Shown here in pieces: positions 37,930 to 48,049 of a stretch of 64,000 nt of DNA. How positions within the stretch are numbered: position 1 is the first letter of the stretch; every line of letters starts with the position of its first letter. The notes under the pieces were generated by a model. That model ran no database searches. It saw only the letters and a program-made list of their open reading frames with translations, and was not told the DNA's origin. Location of the stretch: the NCBI RefSeq assembly GCF_947488565.1, contig NZ_CANKZC010000007.1:1-64000 (forward strand), given 5' to 3'. The DNA is from an uncultured Psychrobacter sp. GTDB taxonomy: Bacteria > Pseudomonadota > Gammaproteobacteria > Pseudomonadales > Moraxellaceae. The translations under genes and the position numbers were made by a program.

Positions 37930-38745
37930 TTATGTTTTCTGATTGGAGTTATCAGCTATTAAATTTTTTGTTTCAACAATCGACAAAGTCTTGTCTTTTT
38001 TTCTATGGACGACAGAGTGACAATTTGCGCAAAGAGGAATTAGGTCTGTTTCAGGATCTATTTCTTTAGGTACTTCAAATTCTGATACAGGAACTATATG
38101 ATGAACATGAATAAATCCTTCAGCATATGATTCATAGAAATCCCCAAAGTTAAATCCACAGGCAGAACAAGAGTTGCCGTGAATGGCAATCGCTTGCTCT
38201 CTGTATTTAGGGTTTCTTTCGTATGTAGTTACATAGCGTTTTGATTTTTTACCTTCACTGAAAGACTCAAGAGAATCCTGGTAGTTCTCTGTAATTGCAT
38301 CTGAGATATAAGCAGTTTTCTGCTCGGAGACTTTGATAAGATTGGTTTTGGATACAATAAGATGGTAAGTATTCTCATCGATTGCTCTTACCCCATCACG
38401 CCAGTAATTGGATTTCCTCGACTCAGGAATTGTTTCTAGGTACTTGGAGTCGTCTTTTGCTAAAACTGCTTCTCTAAAGGGTATAAAATCAGTAATAGTA
38501 GCAAAAAAATCATTTTTACTACTTTCTTTATCTAGATAGGTTTTACCAATTTTAGCAATACCGAAATAATGAGGGTAATCAGATAATCTAGTTTTCGAGA
38601 AAGCCTTTTTTTTGAGACTTCCTTTGTAATAAATAATATTAGTGCCTGGCTCTAGATGTTTCAAATATTTTTTGGGAAAGTGATAAAGGAATCCAGTTTT
38701 ATCAGCCCAAGCAGATTCATCATTTTCAGTTATTATTGTATACAC
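37930..38745 (-). CDS. HNH endonuclease with a possible EVE/PUA-like N-terminal domain
   Basis: A 271-residue protein. The C-terminal part is a zinc-type HNH nuclease: CSACGF (193-198), HVHHIVPVSEF (213-223, candidate catalytic histidines) and LIPLCANCHSVVHRKK (235-250). The first 120 residues (GTNIIYYKG near 35-43, then YFGIAKIGKTY and FFATITDFIPF) resemble a small beta-barrel of EVE/PUA type, known in modification-dependent restriction enzymes, but this is pattern recognition without a search. It is single, with no methylase or other subunit nearby, between sodB and DUF72. AT-rich compared with its neighbours, suggesting acquisition. Confidence 0.75.
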   Translation of the reverse strand: MYTIITENDESAWADKTGFLYHFPKKYLKHLEPGTNIIYYKGSLKKKAFSKTRLSDYPHYFGIAKIGKTYLDKESSKNDFFATITDFIPFREAVLAKDDSKYLETIPESRKSNYWRDGVRAIDENTYHLIVSKTNLIKVSEQKTAYISDAITENYQDSLESFSEGKKSKRYVTTYERNPKYREQAIAIHGNSCSACGFNFGDFYESYAEGFIHVHHIVPVSEFEVPKEIDPETDLIPLCANCHSVVHRKKDKTLSIVETKNLIADNSNQKT

Positions 38746-38827
38746 TCTATTTCCTTACGTCTTAAATTTAGCAGTCGTATTACCTTTATGTGAAAAGCTT
38801 AATCACTGACTATGCTAATTATATCTA

Positions 38828-39640
38828 TCAAATCACCTCAAACCCAAACTTGCCCAACGCTTCTCTTAACATCGCAATATTATAATAAGCATGCGCATTA
38901 ACGGTGTTTTGAAAGAAGATATACAGCGTATCAAAATGCTGACGCTGATTGGCAATGGCTTGCGCCCAGTTGTTCATCTCCGCCTCAGAGTAGCGATAAT
39001 CATGGCGGTCGGCGGCGCTCATCGCATCCCACCAGTTTAAATTATTGCCATGCATGCGCAGATACCCTGTGCGCTCGGTAAATATCAGCCGTGACGGTGG
39101 TAGACCGCTGACTTTGGGATAATCGACGCTACACCAAATCAAGCCTTGTTCTTTAAAGCTATCGACCACTTGCGGCGTATGCCAGCCGTTGTGACGAAAC
39201 TCGACTGCCAGCGGATAATCTTGAAACCAACTAACGAGGTTTGCTAGATAAAGCCGATGCTCACGAGTGCGATCAAATCCATGCGGAAATTGAAGTAATA
39301 AAGGCGCAAGAGCTTCCGCTTCGATTAGCGGTGTCAAGGCATTAAGAAAAGCTTGTGCATGCTCCGCTGTGCCTTTTCGTGCATGAGTAAAGTCTTGATG
39401 CAGCTTGACGGCAAACTTTAACTGACTGTCTGCTTGCACGTAGGCTTTATTAACCATCCCAGCAAAGGCTTTTTGGCCAATAGGCGCATAAAAGGTGCTA
39501 TTAATCTCAACCGCACCGTATTGCTTTGCATATTCTCGTAAGAAGTCGGTCTTTTTAGTACCAGTTGGATACAGCGTGCCAAGTAAGTCGGTATCGCTAT
39601 AGCCGCCAGTGCCGAGGTAAATAGTAGGTTTACTGTCCAT
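38828..39640 (-). CDS. DUF72 domain protein (YecE family)
   Basis: TIM-barrel-like protein of unknown function. Recognisable parts are IYLGTGGYSD at residues 6-15, then FLREYAKQYGAVEINSTFYA near 32-51, LQFPHGF near 115, LAVEFRHNGWH near 145-155, and the C-terminal YIFFQNTVNAHAYYNIAML block. ATG 39640 is preferred to the GTG three codons upstream. About 270 residues, normal length. ispA is just upstream on the same strand (about 40 bases apart), so the two may be co-transcribed. Confidence 0.88.
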   Translation of the reverse strand: MDSKPTIYLGTGGYSDTDLLGTLYPTGTKKTDFLREYAKQYGAVEINSTFYAPIGQKAFAGMVNKAYVQADSQLKFAVKLHQDFTHARKGTAEHAQAFLNALTPLIEAEALAPLLLQFPHGFDRTREHRLYLANLVSWFQDYPLAVEFRHNGWHTPQVVDSFKEQGLIWCSVDYPKVSGLPPSRLIFTERTGYLRMHGNNLNWWDAMSAADRHDYRYSEAEMNNWAQAIANQRQHFDTLYIFFQNTVNAHAYYNIAMLREALGKFGFEVI

Positions 39641-39680
39641 GTTAACCACGCTATATCGTTTCTACATTGAGTTGACTGTA

Positions 39681-40727
39681 TTATTTTTTACGCGACCATA
39701 ACCATTCTATCAATGCTAATAATGCATTATCATCTGCATCACCGCCAAGCTCGCGAGTGATAGCGGTTTGTCCATTATTAAACAATGATTGGGCGTAGTC
39801 TTTGGCAGTGCTCACGCCCATCAATTTTACATAGGTAGATTTGTCTAATTTCTCATCACTACCGGCGGGTTTGCCTAAGGCGTCAGTAGAGGTGGTGACG
39901 TCCAAGATATCATCTTGCACTTGAAAGGCCAGTCCAATATGCTGCGCGCATTCTTGTAATGCCATACGTTGCAAAGCCGTTGCTCCGGCACAAATACCAC
40001 CCATTAGCATAGCCGCTTCAATTAACGCCCCAGTTTTGTCGCGATGAATGGCCTCTAATTCTTCTTGAGAAATATTAGTATGCGCTTCAGCATTCAGATC
40101 CAGCATTTGACCTGAGACCATGCGGCGAGCGCGCGGTGCAAACACGGCCAATAGCTGGCTTGCAATGTCTGAATCAAAAGGCGCGAAAGTAGGCAGCTCT
40201 GCGGTTAAAACCTCAAAGGCCAAAGTTTGCAATACATCACCCGCCAGCAGTGCCGCCGCTTCGTCAAACACAATGTGACAAGTTGGCTGGCCTCGGCGCA
40301 GCTCATCGTCATCCATGCATGGCAAGTCATCATGTACCAGTGAGTAGGTATGCAATAGCTCTACAGCCAATGCAGCGCGGCGACACATGTCATAATCTGA
40401 GTCGTTTTCTAGCAGTGATTGCAAGTCAGTAATTTTTACGTGATCGGTTAAATTTGAGTTGTCAGATAAATCATCTGTCTCGATATCTGCTTCACCATCT
40501 ACATTTATACTGGCATCAATACTGACAAAACTACTGGCCACTAATAAAGGTCGTACCAATTTGCCTTGTCCTGTCATCACATAACGACATGCGTCATCAA
40601 GCGGACTTGGTAAGTTTGCATAAGCAAATAATACGTCAATATCTTGCGCTAACTGTGCGCGTAATGTGCTATAAAAGTGCTCAAAATTGGTAAAAGGAAC
40701 AAAACGAGGCGCAGTAGAAACAGACAT
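39681..40727 (-). CDS. ispA: Polyprenyl synthetase, farnesyl diphosphate synthase type
   Basis: Condenses isopentenyl diphosphate with DMAPP and geranyl diphosphate, giving farnesyl diphosphate. The first aspartate-rich motif DDLPCMDDDELRRGQPT starts at residue 133; the second (DDILD) and its downstream lysine region are present (FQVQDDILDVTTSTDALGKPAGSDE). At 348 residues it is about 50 longer than E. coli IspA, because residues 68-112 form a polar, acidic insert between the GKLVRP helix and the helix before the first motif. The insert is in frame and looks disordered. Function should be kept. Confidence 0.9.
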   Translation of the reverse strand: MSVSTAPRFVPFTNFEHFYSTLRAQLAQDIDVLFAYANLPSPLDDACRYVMTGQGKLVRPLLVASSFVSIDASINVDGEADIETDDLSDNSNLTDHVKITDLQSLLENDSDYDMCRRAALAVELLHTYSLVHDDLPCMDDDELRRGQPTCHIVFDEAAALLAGDVLQTLAFEVLTAELPTFAPFDSDIASQLLAVFAPRARRMVSGQMLDLNAEAHTNISQEELEAIHRDKTGALIEAAMLMGGICAGATALQRMALQECAQHIGLAFQVQDDILDVTTSTDALGKPAGSDEKLDKSTYVKLMGVSTAKDYAQSLFNNGQTAITRELGGDADDNALLALIEWLWSRKK

Positions 40728-41316
40728 AACTCAACCAACCACCATATAAATAAAAATAGAGAATACGTGAATAAAAATAGATAACAAGCCAGTGTAACAT
40801 GATAGCTGATATGGCTTATGCGTATATGCTAAGCGCTGTTTTATTTTGGTTACGTATTGGTGATTTAACTTATAGGTTGAATGTGTTTTGATGAAGTAAT
40901 CACACGTCTTGGTACTGTTGCTCAATCAAATAGATTGTATTTAAAATTCACAAGCCAATACGCATATAAAAAAATTAGTGACAAGGTATAAAGTGTAAGG
41001 TAGAGGTCAGTGATTGGTTGACGAGTTTGGATTTTATCAATTAATGTTAATAGTGACTTGTGAGTCTGGTATTAGCTTGTGACAGTTGGGGGCATAATCC
41101 CCTACACTAAATGACGTCAAAACAGTATAACTAGGCGCCATATCGATGAGCGCAGAATAATAAACACATCATCACTGTCTTTTATCAGTCGTTGGGTTAT
41201 AGACTGATAAATTGACAGTAATTTTATTCGTTTTATTTACAACCATTAGCTAGTTATTTTCATTCTAAAACGTAGCTTTTATAATTTGATCTTTATTACA
41301 TAGCAAGGAGTTTCAA
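40728..41316. other. 590-base region upstream of fadBA
   Basis: No convincing gene. At 41181-41211 is a perfect 10-bp inverted repeat followed directly by TTGACA (41212-41217). fadB begins 100 bases further with AAGGAG before its ATG. The left part must also hold the ispA promoter. Confidence 0.55.
41181..41217 (+). promoter_or_regulatory. Candidate operator and -35 element of fadBA
   Basis: TTTATCAGTC / GACTGATAAA, perfect 10-bp arms with an 11-base spacer, ending directly at TTGACA. No perfect -10 is seen at 17 bases (ATTTAC). The placement fits a repressor site at the promoter of the beta-oxidation operon; the binding protein is unknown. Confidence 0.5.
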
Positions 41317-43476
41317 ATGGTATACCAAGGAAATCGCATCACGGTGACAATGCTAGAGGATGGCATCGCCAACATGCAATACAACGCCGAAAATGAGAGC
41401 GTGAACAAGTTCGATGCCGAAACCAACAAGCAATTTGATGAAGCGATAAGCGCGCTTGAAAAGTCTGATGACGTTAAAGGTCTTATTGTCACCTCAAGCA
41501 AAGGCGTATTTATCGCTGGTGCTGATATTACTGAATTCGTCGGCTCATTCAAGAAGCCAGAGAGTGAGATTAAAGATTGGGTTGTCGGTATTAACGATAC
41601 TTTTAACCGTTTTGAAGACTTACCGTTCCCAAAAGTAGCTGCCATCAATGGCGCAGCACTAGGCGGTGGTTGTGAGATGACCTTAGTGTGTGAGTATCGT
41701 GTCATGAGTGACAAAGCGATTATCGGTTTACCAGAAACTCAGCTAGGTATTTTCCCAGGTTTTGGTGGTACGGTTCGTAGTACTCGCGTCATCGGTATCG
41801 ATAACGCGCTTGAATTAATCGCCACTGGCAAGCCAAAAAAACCACTAGAGGCTCTCAAGCTAGGCTTGGTTGATGCAACCGTTCCTGCTGATGACTTACA
41901 AGATGCTGCCATTGATTTGGTCAAAAAATGCATCTCAGGTGAGCTTGACTGGCAGGCCAAGCGTGAAGAGAAGCTCGAGCCTGTTAAGCTAAACCAGCTT
42001 GAGCAAGCAATGGCGTTTAACAGTGCCAAAGGCATGATCTTCTCTAAAGCCAATCCTAAGCAGTACCCAGCACCAGCCATCGCGATTGAAGCGATTGAAA
42101 AGCATGTTAACTTGCCACGTGATAAAGCGATTGAAGTTGAAGCTGCTGGTTTTGCCAAAGCTGCCAAAACGCCACAAGCAGAGAGCTTGGTTGGTCTATT
42201 CTTAAATGATCAATTGGTTAAAAAATTAGCGAAGCAGCATAGCAAGCAAGCACATGATATCAATGAAGCGGCCGTACTAGGCGCTGGTATCATGGGCGGC
42301 GGTATCGCTTATCAGGCAGCCAGCAAGGGCTTGCCAATTATCATGAAAGACATCAAGTCTGAGCAATTAGATTTGGGTATGAAAGAGGCCAGTAAAATAT
42401 TAAGCAAAATGGTCGATCGTGAGAAGATGACCCCAGCCAAAATGGGTGAAACTTTGAGCCGTATTCGTCCAACGCTGAACTATGGCGACTTTGCTGAGAC
42501 TGACATCGTCATCGAAGCGGTAGTAGAAAATCCTAAGGTTAAACATGCTGTACTAAAAGAGGTTGAAGGTCTGGTCAAAGATGACTGTATTCTTGCCTCT
42601 AATACTTCAACGATTTCTATCACTCATTTGGCGACAGTACTTGAGCGTCCAGAAAACTTCGTCGGTATGCACTTTTTTAACCCAGTACACCGTATGCCAC
42701 TGGTGGAAGTTATCCGCGGTGAGAAGTCCTCTGAAGAAGCGATTGCAACCACCGTTGCGTTGGCTTCCAAAATGGGTAAAGTACCGGTCGTGGTCAATGA
42801 CTGCCCAGGTTTCTTGGTCAACCGCGTATTGTTCCCATACTTCGGTGCGTTTGATTTACTACTTAAACAAGGCGCTGATTTTGTCCATGTTGATAAAGTC
42901 ATGGAAAAATTCGGCTGGCCGATGGGTCCTGCTTACCTAATTGACGTAGTTGGTTTAGATACTGGTGTCCATGGGGCAGAAGTCATGGCAGAAGGTTTTC
43001 CTGACCGCATGAAGCCTGATTATAAAGGCGCGATTCAGCATCTGTATGACAATGAGCGTCTAGGTCAAAAGAATGGTGTTGGTTTCTATAAGTACGAAAC
43101 AGATAAGCGCGGTAAGCCAAAGAAAGTTGCTGACGACGCCACTTATGAGCTATTAAAAACCACGACAGATAGCGACACGCAGGAGTTTGATGATCAAACC
43201 ATCATTGACCGCACTATGCTGGCTTTCTGTAATGAGACCGTACGCTGTCTAGAAGACAATATCGTCAGTACGCCAAGTGAGGCGGATATGGCGATGATTA
43301 TGGGTGTTGGTTTCCCGCCATTCCGCGGTGGCCCTTGCCGTTATATTGATCAAATGGGTCTAGATAACTACTTGGCACTGTGTGAAAAGTACGCACACCT
43401 TGGCAAAGCTTATGAAGCGCCACAAAAGATTCGCGACATGGCAGCAGCAGGTGAGACTTTTTACGCCACAGCGTAA
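41317..43476 (+). CDS. fadB: Fatty acid oxidation complex alpha subunit
   Basis: Multifunctional enzyme of beta-oxidation. The N-terminal half is enoyl-CoA hydratase/isomerase ([13 protein letters not shown] near residues 66-78, [14 protein letters not shown] near 110-123). The C-terminal half is 3-hydroxyacyl-CoA dehydrogenase: NAD-binding [17 protein letters not shown] near 324-340, then [11 protein letters not shown] and [16 protein letters not shown] near 450-465. At 719 residues the normal FadB length. AAGGAG precedes the ATG. fadA lies 206 bases downstream; FadB and FadA form the trifunctional complex. Confidence 0.95.
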   Translation: MVYQGNRITVTMLEDGIANMQYNAENESVNKFDAETNKQFDEAISALEKSDDVKGLIVTSSKGVFIAGADITEFVGSFKKPESEIKDWVVGINDTFNRFEDLPFPKVAAINGAALGGGCEMTLVCEYRVMSDKAIIGLPETQLGIFPGFGGTVRSTRVIGIDNALELIATGKPKKPLEALKLGLVDATVPADDLQDAAIDLVKKCISGELDWQAKREEKLEPVKLNQLEQAMAFNSAKGMIFSKANPKQYPAPAIAIEAIEKHVNLPRDKAIEVEAAGFAKAAKTPQAESLVGLFLNDQLVKKLAKQHSKQAHDINEAAVLGAGIMGGGIAYQAASKGLPIIMKDIKSEQLDLGMKEASKILSKMVDREKMTPAKMGETLSRIRPTLNYGDFAETDIVIEAVVENPKVKHAVLKEVEGLVKDDCILASNTSTISITHLATVLERPENFVGMHFFNPVHRMPLVEVIRGEKSSEEAIATTVALASKMGKVPVVVNDCPGFLVNRVLFPYFGAFDLLLKQGADFVHVDKVMEKFGWPMGPAYLIDVVGLDTGVHGAEVMAEGFPDRMKPDYKGAIQHLYDNERLGQKNGVGFYKYETDKRGKPKKVADDATYELLKTTTDSDTQEFDDQTIIDRTMLAFCNETVRCLEDNIVSTPSEADMAMIMGVGFPPFRGGPCRYIDQMGLDNYLALCEKYAHLGKAYEAPQKIRDMAAAGETFYATA

Positions 43477-43631
43477 CGAGCATACCGTATAAGGATAAGT
43501 GGGGTACGTTTGCAAGTATCACTGATAGCGATGGCTATATCGAGAGAGTGAACAGCAAGCGTACCGTTTTGGTCGGTTCAATTTGTTTCTAGCCCTAAAA
43601 AATTAGGTATACAGGTAAATATCGTATCTAG

Positions 43632-44855
<1,224 letters not shown>

Positions 44856-44900
44856 GATTTTGAAATAGCAGTCGTTTTGTAAAATTTAGATATGCTAACC

Positions 44901-44935
44901 CAAGCCTTCGGTTAAATAACTGGAGGCTTGTTTGT
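44901..44935 (+). terminator. Weak terminator after fadA
   Basis: Imperfect hairpin AAGCCT(TC) / (GG)AGGCTT with loop about TTAAATAAC, followed by a T-rich but interrupted tail. Confidence 0.5.
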
Positions 44936-45106
44936 GTGTAAACAATCAAAAACCATCTATGACATAACGTTCATAAGTTGTTAATAAAGATTATGTTTAT
45001 TGACGCACTGGACGAAATATGACTAAATGAGCGTATATCAAATAACAACAAACCAATCATTTAGTCTGTAGCGATGTGCTACAAACGTACAAGGAGTGTA
45101 CTTAAC

Positions 45107-45682
45107 ATGGCCACTATGATTACCGACCGCACGTATCGTATCGCTCGTGAAAATACGCAAGCAATGCTTATCGATGTGCAAGAGCGCCTAACGCCGCACA
45201 TTTATGATCACGAAAACATCGTCAAAAAAATAACAACGTTGATAAAAGGTCTACAGGCCCTTGATATTCCTATTATGCTTAATGAGCAATATAAAAAAGG
45301 TCTCGGTGATACGTTACCTGAAGTTTTTGAGCTATTAGAAGGTAATAACGCTAAAAGTTTTGAAAAAGTCACGTTTAGCGCTTGCGACAACGATGATTCA
45401 TGGCATTATTTGGCGCAGCAAAACCGTAGCATCGTTTTATTATTCGGCGTTGAGACGCATGTGTGTGTCATGCAAACGGCGTTAGATTTACTGGATAATG
45501 GTATGCAACCAGTCATTGTTGGCGATGCGGTAGGATCACGCTTTCCATATGATAAAAAACAAGCCATACGGCGTATTCGCCGCGCAGGTGGGGTAATTAC
45601 TACGGTTGAAACCATATTGTTTGAGCTATGTCGCACAAGTCGCGACCCTGCATTTAAGACCATTAGTAATCTGATTAAGTAG
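45107..45682 (+). CDS. Isochorismatase-family hydrolase
   Basis: Cysteine hydrolase of the isochorismatase fold; the true substrate is unknown. The catalytic triad can be placed at Asp in MLIDVQERL near residue 26, Lys in FEKVTFSAC near 90, and Cys in GVETHVCVMQTALDL near 125. ATG 45107 is chosen because of the AAGGAG site; an in-frame ATG at 45074 lacks one. About 191 residues. Single gene. Confidence 0.85.
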   Translation: MATMITDRTYRIARENTQAMLIDVQERLTPHIYDHENIVKKITTLIKGLQALDIPIMLNEQYKKGLGDTLPEVFELLEGNNAKSFEKVTFSACDNDDSWHYLAQQNRSIVLLFGVETHVCVMQTALDLLDNGMQPVIVGDAVGSRFPYDKKQAIRRIRRAGGVITTVETILFELCRTSRDPAFKTISNLIK

Positions 45683-45789
45683 TCAATTATTGTTAAAGAT
45701 AATTGTCATTAAAGGTAGTTATTAAACGATCTAGATAATGAATTGCCTAGTCAGGTTTTATTAAAAATAGACAATATAAGGCATAAAAG

Positions 45790-46392
45790 ATGAATAGGGT
45801 AAAGCAGTACGGTTTTAAACCGCTCTTAGCAGTTGTATTTTCAATAATGATGATACAGCCGGTTATGGCTGCCAGTCCTAACAGCAGTGGTAGCAAGCTG
45901 GCAGCAGATGCCAAAAAACAAATCGGTGTGACAGTCAATTATGACGCCACTTATCGAAAAATGGACTTTCCACGTGGTGATGTACCGATGAAAACGGGGA
46001 GAAGTACCGATGTCATTGTGCGTGCTTATCGTTTGCAAAATATAGATTTACAGCAGCTGGTCAATCACGACATGAAATCAAATTGGTCAGAATATCCAAA
46101 GAATTGGGGATTAAAGTCACCGGATAACAATATTGACCATCGCCGAGTGGCCAATCTTGAAGTGTTTTTTGAGCGTCATGGAAAATCATTATCTGTCACT
46201 GACAAAAACAGTTTTAAGACAGGGGATATTGTGACGTGGCGACTGCCAAAAGACAACGTGCCGCATATCGGTATCGTCTCAAACAAAAAGGCCGCTGATG
46301 GGACGCCGCTTATTATTCACAATATTGGAGATGGTACGCAAGAAGAAAATATCCTTTTCACTTATCCTATTGCTAAACATTTTCGTTACTAA
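45790..46392 (+). CDS. DUF1287 secreted protein
   Basis: Residues 1-27 are a signal peptide (LLAVVFSIMMIQPVMA). The mature part matches DUF1287, a predicted periplasmic NlpC/P60-like cysteine-hydrolase-like domain: VNYDATYRKMDFPRGDVP near residues 49-66, GRSTDVIVRAYRLQNIDLQQLV, then DIVTWRLPKDNVPHIGIVS near 146-164 and IIHNIGDGTQEE. The usual active-site cysteine position after CTDV-like sequence is here Ser/Thr (GRSTDV), so activity is doubtful. Function unknown. Confidence 0.83.
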   Translation: MNRVKQYGFKPLLAVVFSIMMIQPVMAASPNSSGSKLAADAKKQIGVTVNYDATYRKMDFPRGDVPMKTGRSTDVIVRAYRLQNIDLQQLVNHDMKSNWSEYPKNWGLKSPDNNIDHRRVANLEVFFERHGKSLSVTDKNSFKTGDIVTWRLPKDNVPHIGIVSNKKAADGTPLIIHNIGDGTQEENILFTYPIAKHFRY

Positions 46393-46456
46393 AACTCTTG
46401 GTATAGATGATATAAAATTATTCATGGTGCAGATGATGGATAATGCGGCGCAAAAT

Positions 46457-46498
46457 AAAACCCAGTCAATATTGCCATGTTATTGACTGGGTTTTTTA
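46457..46498. terminator. Bidirectional terminator
   Basis: Hairpin AAAACCCAGTCAATA / TATTGACTGGGTTTT with nine-base loop, A-run and T-run flanks, between DUF1287 and convergent psd. Confidence 0.92.
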
Positions 46499-46510
46499 AT
46501 GAGTTTTTAT

Positions 46511-47350
46511 TTATTTCCCTGTATGGGCAGCCCCTAGTAATTGACCCATTTGTACCACGCTGTTCGCCATTATATTATCTTGCCAGTCAGCTTTTGCAGC
46601 TTTAGGCAATATAACAATGGCGGTTGACCCCAGATAAAAGCGCCCAAGCTCATCGCCCTTTTCAAGTTTCATGTCATGATCAGCTTCTTGAATATCGTCG
46701 GTACGGGTAATCTTACCTGTCGCTACCGTCTCGATACCAGCGACAATCATCGCTCCCACCATGACGACTGCTGCTTTGCCGTACTCGGTGTCAAATAGAC
46801 AAACCAAACGCTCATTACGAGCAAATAAATCAGGAATATTGGCAGCAGTGGTAGTATTGACTGAAAACAAGGTGCCTGGTACATAGCGAGTTTTAGTCAA
46901 AGTGCCCGCAAATGGCATGTGTACGCGATGATAGTTACTAGGCGCTAGATAGACAGTTGCAAAGCTCCCATCAGCGAAGTAGCTCCCATCGTCACTATCA
47001 GCAAGTAGCTGCCCGATGTCATAGTAACGCCCTTTGGCTTGAAGCAGTTTATGGTCATGAATGTGACCGAGCTGAGAGACAATTCCATCAGCAGGGCTTA
47101 CAATGCCATGGGTAGTAGTATCGATCGCACGCGCATCGTCTTTGAGCTCACGGGTAAAAAAGTCGTTAAAGCTCTCGTAAGCATTTAAGCTTTGACGTTC
47201 GTATTCATCCAACTTTACATCATATGCTTTTGCAAAGCTGCGAATAAAAGCACGTTTAACCATTGGATGACGGCTAGCCGCCAAACGTCCAGCAACTTTG
47301 CTAAGTTTTTGCTGCGGTACAAACTGCTGAATGGTGGTAAATAAAGTCAT
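46511..47350 (-). CDS. psd: Phosphatidylserine decarboxylase proenzyme
   Basis: Makes phosphatidylethanolamine at the inner membrane. The self-cleavage site LGST (in FYLGSTAIVI near residue 245) would yield the alpha chain with a pyruvoyl group. SPADGIVSQLGHI near residues 85-97 and YHRVHMPFAGTL near 138-149 carry the conserved Asp and His residues of the auto-processing triad. NDFFTREL near 61-68 is typical. 279 residues, normal for the shorter type. Confidence 0.95.
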   Translation of the reverse strand: MTLFTTIQQFVPQQKLSKVAGRLAASRHPMVKRAFIRSFAKAYDVKLDEYERQSLNAYESFNDFFTRELKDDARAIDTTTHGIVSPADGIVSQLGHIHDHKLLQAKGRYYDIGQLLADSDDGSYFADGSFATVYLAPSNYHRVHMPFAGTLTKTRYVPGTLFSVNTTTAANIPDLFARNERLVCLFDTEYGKAAVVMVGAMIVAGIETVATGKITRTDDIQEADHDMKLEKGDELGRFYLGSTAIVILPKAAKADWQDNIMANSVVQMGQLLGAAHTGK

Positions 47351-47467
47351 AAAGGGTTACCAAAGTAGTTGTTAAAATAAAAAATAAAAGTTAGAAATAA
47401 TAAATGTCTATATTTTATCATGGTCAGCACTCAATCGTATGACCATAATTGTTTAAGGAGGTAATCT

Positions 47468-47920
47468 ATGAAAGTACTTATTCAGCGGGTCAATCGTGCT
47501 AGTGTCACAGTTGATGAAAGCTGCGTTGGCTCAATTGAGCAGGGTATACTGGCATATATCGGCTTAGGGCATGATGATGATTTACAACAGGCAAAACGTA
47601 TGATCGATAAGATTATCACTTATCGTGTTTTTGAAAATACAGCTGATCCAGCTAAGCTTGGCAAACTGGATAAAAATGTACAACAGGTAGGTGGCGGATT
47701 ATTACTGGTATCACAATTTACCTTGATGGCCAAAACAGACAAAGGACGACGCCCTGACTTTGGCGGTGCGATGCCGCCCGAGGCTGCAAAAGTATTGTTT
47801 GAGCAATTAGTCGCTTATGCAAAGACTCAGCATCCCAACGTTGCAACGGGACAGTTCGGAGCTGATATGCAAATCGATAGCGTCAATGATGGGCCACTAA
47901 ACTTTTTGTTAGAAGTTTAA
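47468..47920 (+). CDS. dtd: D-aminoacyl-tRNA deacylase
   Basis: Removes D-amino acids mistakenly attached to tRNA. The two active-site motifs are present: GGGLLLVSQFTLMA near residues 76-89 (SQxxL) and NDGPLNFLLEV at the C-terminus (NxGP-x-[ST]-type, here with L-N). Length 150 is standard. Very strong AAGGAGG ribosome binding site. Confidence 0.95.
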   Translation: MKVLIQRVNRASVTVDESCVGSIEQGILAYIGLGHDDDLQQAKRMIDKIITYRVFENTADPAKLGKLDKNVQQVGGGLLLVSQFTLMAKTDKGRRPDFGGAMPPEAAKVLFEQLVAYAKTQHPNVATGQFGADMQIDSVNDGPLNFLLEV

Positions 47921-47927
47921 AGAGCGA

Positions 47928-47948
47928 ATGTCATCAAATTGTCATAAT
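47928..47948 (+). promoter_or_regulatory. Pho box upstream of phoB
   Basis: Two direct TGTCAT repeats at 47929 and 47940, 11 bases apart with AT-rich bases between, the classic PhoB-binding pattern. It lies just after the dtd stop and about 100 bases before the phoB start. A TTTAAT at 47956-47961 could act as -10. Predicts autoregulation of phoBR under phosphate starvation. Confidence 0.8.
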
Positions 47949-47961
47949 TAACGCGTTTAAT

Positions 47962-47996
47962 AGACGGTTATTAACGAGTGTTTACCGTCTTTTTTA
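47962..47996 (+). terminator. Hairpin with T-run between dtd and phoB
   Basis: Stem AGACGGT / ACCGTCT with a long loop, then six T. Either the dtd terminator or, because it lies downstream of the Pho box, an element inside the phoB leader. A TATAAT at 48014-48019 after it may be a second promoter. Confidence 0.65.
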
Positions 47997-48049
47997 GCTT
48001 AAAGTTCCTTCTTATATAATTATTCAGCGCTTAATAATAAGGTTGTCCT

